From UBA8437 sp003445035 (lineage in GTDB: Bacteria; Planctomycetota; Planctomycetia; Planctomycetales; Planctomycetaceae), in the NCBI GenBank assembly GCA_937901285.1, contig CALCHI010000088.1, positions 1 through 10,421 on the forward strand: 10,421 nucleotides of DNA, in the 5' to 3' direction. Positions 7,505 to 10,421 of this stretch are shown in pieces. The notes under the pieces were generated by a model that had not been told where the DNA came from, did not search any database, and was given only the letters and a program-made list of their open reading frames with translations. Within the stretch, counting starts at the first letter, position 1. Every line of letters starts with the position of its first letter. A program made the position numbers and the translations under genes.

Positions 7505-7505
7505 G

Positions 7506-7568
7506 AGGCACGTTGCGAGTCGCCAGTGACTCCACGAGCGGCGGGCATGCGGCTCGGGAGATGTGCCT
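7506..7568. repeat. Nested inverted repeats in the second convergent gap (possible terminator)
   Basis: Just after the stop at 7504, AGGCAC (7506-7511) pairs with GTGCCT (7563-7568). Between them are two small hairpins: GAGTC / GACTC (7517-7521 and 7528-7532, six-base loop) and CGAGC / GCTCG (7535-7539 and 7552-7556). Together they could fold as a three-way branched structure on either strand. No T-tract follows. TCCACGAGCGGC at 7531-7542 also occurs exactly at 3218-3229 in the other convergent gap. The gap to 7611 shows nothing else. Confidence 0.35.
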
Positions 7569-7611
7569 TCGTCGATTCGGTGGAAACGGGCCTGCCACGC
7601 GTCGTCGACTC

Positions 7612-8307
7612 TCAGGAGAAGTTGATGCGAGCTTCGTCCATGGCCACGTATCCTTCCGGCAGGCGGTGGCGCCAGATGGGGTAGTCCACGTCGGGACGCA
7701 ACCTGTGCGGGTCGCCGTCAAGCGGACCCATGGGAGCGATATCCAGGGGAAACAGGACCAGCAGGATGTTGGTGTTGACGTCGGACAACACGGTTTCCAG
7801 GGGCCGGGTGCCGTAACATTCCGTCCGGTCATGGCGGCTGTCCAGGCTGGTCCACTGGTCGGCGTCCAGCCGGGTGTTCAGCGTTGACTCGGTCCATTCG
7901 TCGGTCACCGTGATCGGCTGTCCGGTCAGCAGCCATCCCGAACACAGGCCGTCGTGAACTCCCTGGCACAGCAGCACCAGTTGCGCGTCATGCAGAACGA
8001 GTTCGCCTTTCAGCCGGAAGGTCAGTTCGGCGTCGACGAAGTTCGTACTGAGTCCCTGCTGGACAAAGTTGTTGTGGCCGGCGATCTCGGTTTTCCGTTC
8101 GGTGGGGCGGCCGAGAGTGTCCAGCATGAACAGCAGGTGCATGTAGCCGGCCCCGGGTGGAGCGTGGTTGTAGTCGATCCACCAGGGAGACCTGGATACG
8201 GCGGATCCGTCGACGATCTCCAGGGGCTTGTCACCCGCGTAGTTGCTGTCCCATGCGTACCAGCCGCCGGGGCCATTTTCGAACGTCTCATGGTAGGTGT
8301 CGGGCAT
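7612..8307 (-). CDS. Hypothetical beta-rich protein, possibly a carbohydrate-binding-like sandwich
   Basis: 231 residues from the ATG at 8307. The frame is open to 8724, but that extension is Cys/Arg-rich, low-complexity and overlaps the start of the divergent gene, so the shorter start is preferred. A possible -10 at 8401-8406 also fits it. No Shine-Dalgarno and no signal peptide are evident, which is odd among mostly exported neighbours. The pattern is strand-rich: H-E-T-F-E-N-G with G-G-W-Y-A-W near the N-terminus, F-V-D-A-E-L-T-F-R-L (90-99), D-E-W-T-E-S-T-L (136-143), and a final Y-V-A-M-D-E-A-R-I-N-F like the closing strand of laminin-G or carbohydrate-binding jelly-rolls. That fold is inferred, not shown. 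No catalytic motif is recognised and the function is unknown. It converges with the phosphoesterase gene. Confidence 0.72.
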   Translation of the reverse strand: MPDTYHETFENGPGGWYAWDSNYAGDKPLEIVDGSAVSRSPWWIDYNHAPPGAGYMHLLFMLDTLGRPTERKTEIAGHNNFVQQGLSTNFVDAELTFRLKGELVLHDAQLVLLCQGVHDGLCSGWLLTGQPITVTDEWTESTLNTRLDADQWTSLDSRHDRTECYGTRPLETVLSDVNTNILLVLFPLDIAPMGPLDGDPHRLRPDVDYPIWRHRLPEGYVAMDEARINFS

Positions 8308-8400
8308 GCTGATGGGTTTCCCGGTTGACTGGAGTTTCGTTCTCGGAAGAGAGGAGGGCCTCGACCGGTTTTGCCGGCCACGGCAGGTGGGCCCGACGGG

Positions 8401-8409
8401 AATATAGCA
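8401..8409 (-). promoter_or_regulatory. Candidate extended -10 promoter for the hypothetical gene
   Basis: The minus strand reads TGCTATATT, matching the extended -10 form TG-n-TATAAT at all but one defined base, in an otherwise GC-rich stretch. No -35 is visible at the usual distance. Transcription would start near 8394, about 87 bases before the ATG at 8307, which argues against the longer upstream reading frame. Confidence 0.33.
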
Positions 8410-8516
8410 GAACCACCGGGGCAGATCGTCCGCTCCAGGCGGATCATCATGGCCAACTGCAAAGTCCTGTAGCTTGCACACCATCTGGGGCGTGGACATC
8501 ATCACGACCGAATGAT

Positions 8517-8532
8517 CCGCGCGATCGCGCGG
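8517..8532. promoter_or_regulatory. Perfect 16-bp palindrome upstream of the enolase-superfamily gene
   Basis: CCGCGCGATCGCGCGG is its own reverse complement and ends 37 bases before the ATG at 8570. It could be a dimeric regulator's operator or, in RNA, a six-pair GC hairpin with a GAUC loop in the leader. It lies in the 8308-8569 divergent gap, which otherwise shows only the minus-strand -10 candidate and a weak TCCGC / GCGGA hairpin (8429-8443). Confidence 0.5.
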
Positions 8533-8569
8533 TGCTGTCCCAACCTTTTCGCACGAGGATGCCACCAAC

Positions 8570-9784
8570 ATGTCTGAACACGTTTCACGCTCAATCAGTC
8601 GTCGTGCGGCGCTCGCTTCGATGGGTGCTGGTGCCACGGGTCTGGCCATGCTGGATGACGCGGTTGTCGCGGAGAAGGACCCTGCCGCACAGGTTGTCGA
8701 CCGCGGATCGAACCTCAAGATCACCGACGTGCGGATGTTCTACGTGGCCGGCAAGCTCTATGTCCGCATTCAGACCAACGGGAACATCACTGGCTGGGGC
8801 GAGACATTCGGACTCAACGCCCGGGTGGCCATGGCGCTGGTCGCGGCGATGGCCGAGGGTCTCAAGGGAGAAAACCCCACCCGCATTGAGCACCTATGGC
8901 AACGGCTGTACCGGGGGCCCAGGGATTCCCGTGGAGGCCCCTACATGACCAACGTGATATCGGCTGTCGACATGGCGCTATGGGACATCGCCGGCAAGGC
9001 GTGGGGGGTCCCGGTCTATCGCCTGCTGGGTGGGCCGACGCGAGACAGGATTCGCCTGTATCCGAGCGCGACCTCGTACAAGGTGGGTCCGGGAGGTCCT
9101 CGTCAATTCGCAGCGACACCTCAGATGGTCCAGGGCTATGTCGACCACGTGGCCGAGTTTCGCCGGCGGCTTGGCCCTGATGCCGCCATTATGCTCGATG
9201 CTCACTGTGCCATGCCGCCGGCGTTCCTGATCCAGTTGGCCAACGCCATCGAACCCTACGATGTGCTGTGGATCGAGGAACCGGCCGTCCCCGGTAACAT
9301 CGAGGTCTTCAAACGACTCAAGGACGCCATCAAGGTGCCGCTGGCCACCGGCGAACGCGATCGCACGATCTGGGAATTCATCCCCTACCTGCACGAGGGC
9401 TGTATCGACATCTTGCAGCCCGACGTCGGTGCTTGCGGCGGGATCAGCCAGATGAAGAAGATCGCCACCCTGGCCGAGGCCTACCACGTGCCGCTGGCGC
9501 CGCACAACGCGAGCACCGTCCTGGGCATGACCGCCAGTTTCCACGCCATCGCCTCGATCCCGTTCTTCCTGATCCACGAAGGAGGCCGGGGCTACAATCC
9601 GGGGAACGTCGCCCGCGTCTCGTGGACGATCGACAAGCAGGGGTACGCGTCTCTGCCACAGGGGCCGGGACTCGGGGTCGAGATTGACCAGCAGGCCGTC
9701 GAAAAGATGCACGCGAAGATGCCCAAGAACGGTGGCTGGCCCAATCCCAGGCACGGTCACGATGGGGCAATCGCCGACTATTGA
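8570..9784 (+). CDS. Tat-exported enolase-superfamily protein, galactonate-dehydratase-like
   Basis: 404 residues. The N-terminus has S-R-R-A-A-L (10-15) and a hydrophobic stretch to about 28, a twin-arginine signal, so it acts outside the cytoplasm or is membrane-held. A mandelate-racemase-type capping domain follows (N-L-K-I-T at 48-52, G-W-G-E at 75-78, D-M-A-L-W-D-I at 134-140, L-G-G at 153-155), then the barrel: L-D-A-H (209-212; D210), E-E-P (236-238; E236), G-E-R (261-263; E262), Q-P-D (283-285), A-P-H-N (310-313; H312), and P-G-L-G-V-E-I (366-372) near the end. By family knowledge D210, E236 and E262 bind Mg2+, and H212 and H312 match the catalytic histidines of E. coli D-galactonate dehydratase. 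Sugar-acid dehydration is therefore likely, but the substrate is unknown. The stretch between L-G-G and L-D-A-H is about 20 residues shorter than in the E. coli enzyme. A GAGG sits 11 bases before the start. It may be co-transcribed with the esterase gene. Confidence 0.9.
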   Translation: MSEHVSRSISRRAALASMGAGATGLAMLDDAVVAEKDPAAQVVDRGSNLKITDVRMFYVAGKLYVRIQTNGNITGWGETFGLNARVAMALVAAMAEGLKGENPTRIEHLWQRLYRGPRDSRGGPYMTNVISAVDMALWDIAGKAWGVPVYRLLGGPTRDRIRLYPSATSYKVGPGGPRQFAATPQMVQGYVDHVAEFRRRLGPDAAIMLDAHCAMPPAFLIQLANAIEPYDVLWIEEPAVPGNIEVFKRLKDAIKVPLATGERDRTIWEFIPYLHEGCIDILQPDVGACGGISQMKKIATLAEAYHVPLAPHNASTVLGMTASFHAIASIPFFLIHEGGRGYNPGNVARVSWTIDKQGYASLPQGPGLGVEIDQQAVEKMHAKMPKNGGWPNPRHGHDGAIADY

Positions 9785-9794
9785 TGGAACCGAC

Positions 9795-9827
9795 CGCCGG
9801 TGTTCGTGACATGGACTGTCGCCGGTG
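9795..9827 (+). repeat. Short direct repeat in the gap before the esterase gene
   Basis: CGCCGGTG occurs at 9795-9802 and again at 9820-9827, 25 bp apart, in the 68-bp gap between the enolase-superfamily gene and the esterase gene. It might mark a regulator site or an internal promoter, or be chance in GC-rich DNA. No terminator is evident in this gap, so read-through is plausible. Confidence 0.22.
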
Positions 9828-9852
9828 CCACGAGGGAAACGAGGTCCAGAAC

Positions 9853-10421
9853 ATGACACGCAGATCGAATTCGAGAACGACATCGTCATTGCTGAGCCTG
9901 CTGCTTTTGTGGACCGTTGCGGGTCCGTTGAGAGCCGCAGACACGGTCGATGACCGGACGCTTCGCGTGTTCATCTTTGCCGGCCAGTCGAACATGGTCG
10001 GCTCGGATTCGAAGGTGAAGGACATCAAGAGATTCCCTCCGTTTGTCGGCCTCGAGCAGCCGCAGGAGAGCGTGCGGTTCTCCTACTGCCTCGGTCGTCA
10101 GAACAAGACACGGTCCGACGGCTGGGTGGCTTTGCAGCCGGTCAACGGAATCGTCGGTCCGGAGTTGAGTTTTGCCCGGAAGATCTCGGCCGCGATCAAG
10201 GCTCCCATTGCGATCATCAAGGTCGCTGCGGGGGGCACTCACCTGGGCGGAGATTGGAATCCCGATGAACCCAGCGGATTCAAGATGTACCCACTGGCAC
10301 TCGAAGTGGTGCGGTCCTCGTTGGCGGAACTGGACAAGCAGAAGATCCCGTACCGGATCGAGGGGTTCATGTGGCACCAGGGCGAAAACGACATGTTCAA
10401 CAAGGATTACATGCCCAACTA
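9853..10421 (+). CDS. Exported SASA/CE6-type carbohydrate acetylesterase (C-terminus beyond window)
   Basis: The ATG at 9853 opens 189 complete codons to the window edge. A GAGG ends eight bases before it. Residues 1-29 form a Sec signal with a Leu-rich core and a probable cut near L-R-A-A-D. The mature part begins with V-F-I-F-A-G-Q-S-N-M (39-48); S46 is the expected nucleophile of the SGNH-like SASA fold. Further landmarks are V-A-A-G-G-T-H-L (124-131) and W-H-Q-G-E-N-D (174-180). The Asp/His part of the triad would lie in the missing C-terminus. Family members remove acetyl groups from sialic acid or xylan-type sugars; which substrate applies cannot be seen. It lies 68 bp behind the enolase-superfamily gene on the same strand, so a two-gene operon is likely. 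Confidence 0.92.
   Translation, partial: MTRRSNSRTTSSLLSLLLLWTVAGPLRAADTVDDRTLRVFIFAGQSNMVGSDSKVKDIKRFPPFVGLEQPQESVRFSYCLGRQNKTRSDGWVALQPVNGIVGPELSFARKISAAIKAPIAIIKVAAGGTHLGGDWNPDEPSGFKMYPLALEVVRSSLAELDKQKIPYRIEGFMWHQGENDMFNKDYMPN

Noticed and set aside
8308..8724. 139-residue N-terminal extension of the hypothetical minus-strand gene
   Set aside because: Low-complexity, overlaps the divergent gene's coding start, and a candidate promoter lies downstream of it.
8978..9889. 303-codon minus-strand open frame
   Set aside because: Antisense to the enolase-superfamily gene, whose catalytic motifs are clear in the sense frame.
9886..10377. 163-codon minus-strand open frame
   Set aside because: Antisense to the SASA esterase, which shows the Gly-Gln-Ser-Asn-Met and Trp-His-Gln-Gly-Glu motifs.
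1..10421. CRISPR array, insertion sequence, integron or tRNA
   Set aside because: No regularly spaced repeats, transposase or integrase motifs, terminal inverted repeats or cloverleaf patterns were found; the short repeats noted are only two or three copies.

Overview
The window is GC-rich and reads like a planctomycete (Planctomycetota) chromosome. Reasons: a DUF1501 protein with a twin-arginine signal, a second Tat-exported protein of the enolase superfamily, several large Sec-exported proteins with putative sugar-active folds, a SASA-type esterase, and patchy Shine-Dalgarno sequences. No tRNA, rRNA, CRISPR array, transposase or phage gene was seen. The taxonomic call is inference from gene content only.

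Layout: (1) 1-1220, minus: DUF1501 protein, C-terminus cut off by the window edge. (2) 1403-3127, plus: exported protein with a predicted TIM-barrel-like N-terminal region and a C-terminal galactose-binding-like domain. (3) 3270-5096, minus: a divergent paralogue of gene 2, arranged tail to tail with it. (4) 5366-7504, plus: exported metallophosphoesterase with a purple-acid-phosphatase-like N-terminal domain and a HEAT-like C-terminal part. (5) 7612-8307, minus: hypothetical beta-rich protein without a signal peptide. (6) 8570-9784, plus: Tat-exported galactonate-dehydratase-like enolase superfamily protein. (7) 9853-10421, plus: exported SASA/CE6-type carbohydrate esterase, cut off by the window edge. 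Genes 1 to 6 alternate strand strictly, so only genes 6 and 7 can form an operon (68 bp apart). The rest should be separate transcription units meeting at three divergent and two convergent gaps.

Working together (inference): most products carry export signals and resemble enzymes acting on sugars, sugar acids, acyl esters or phosphate esters. This suggests an envelope or periplasmic set for polysaccharide or sugar-acid breakdown, but no substrate can be named.

The points most worth a second look are the tail-to-tail paralogues sharing a D-x-E and a D-G-x-E motif; the enolase-superfamily protein, about 20 residues short in its barrel although all metal ligands are present; the phosphoesterase lacking the purple-acid-phosphatase tyrosine; a duplicated stem-loop between the convergent genes whose loop motif recurs in the other convergent gap; and a perfect 16-bp palindrome upstream of gene 6.
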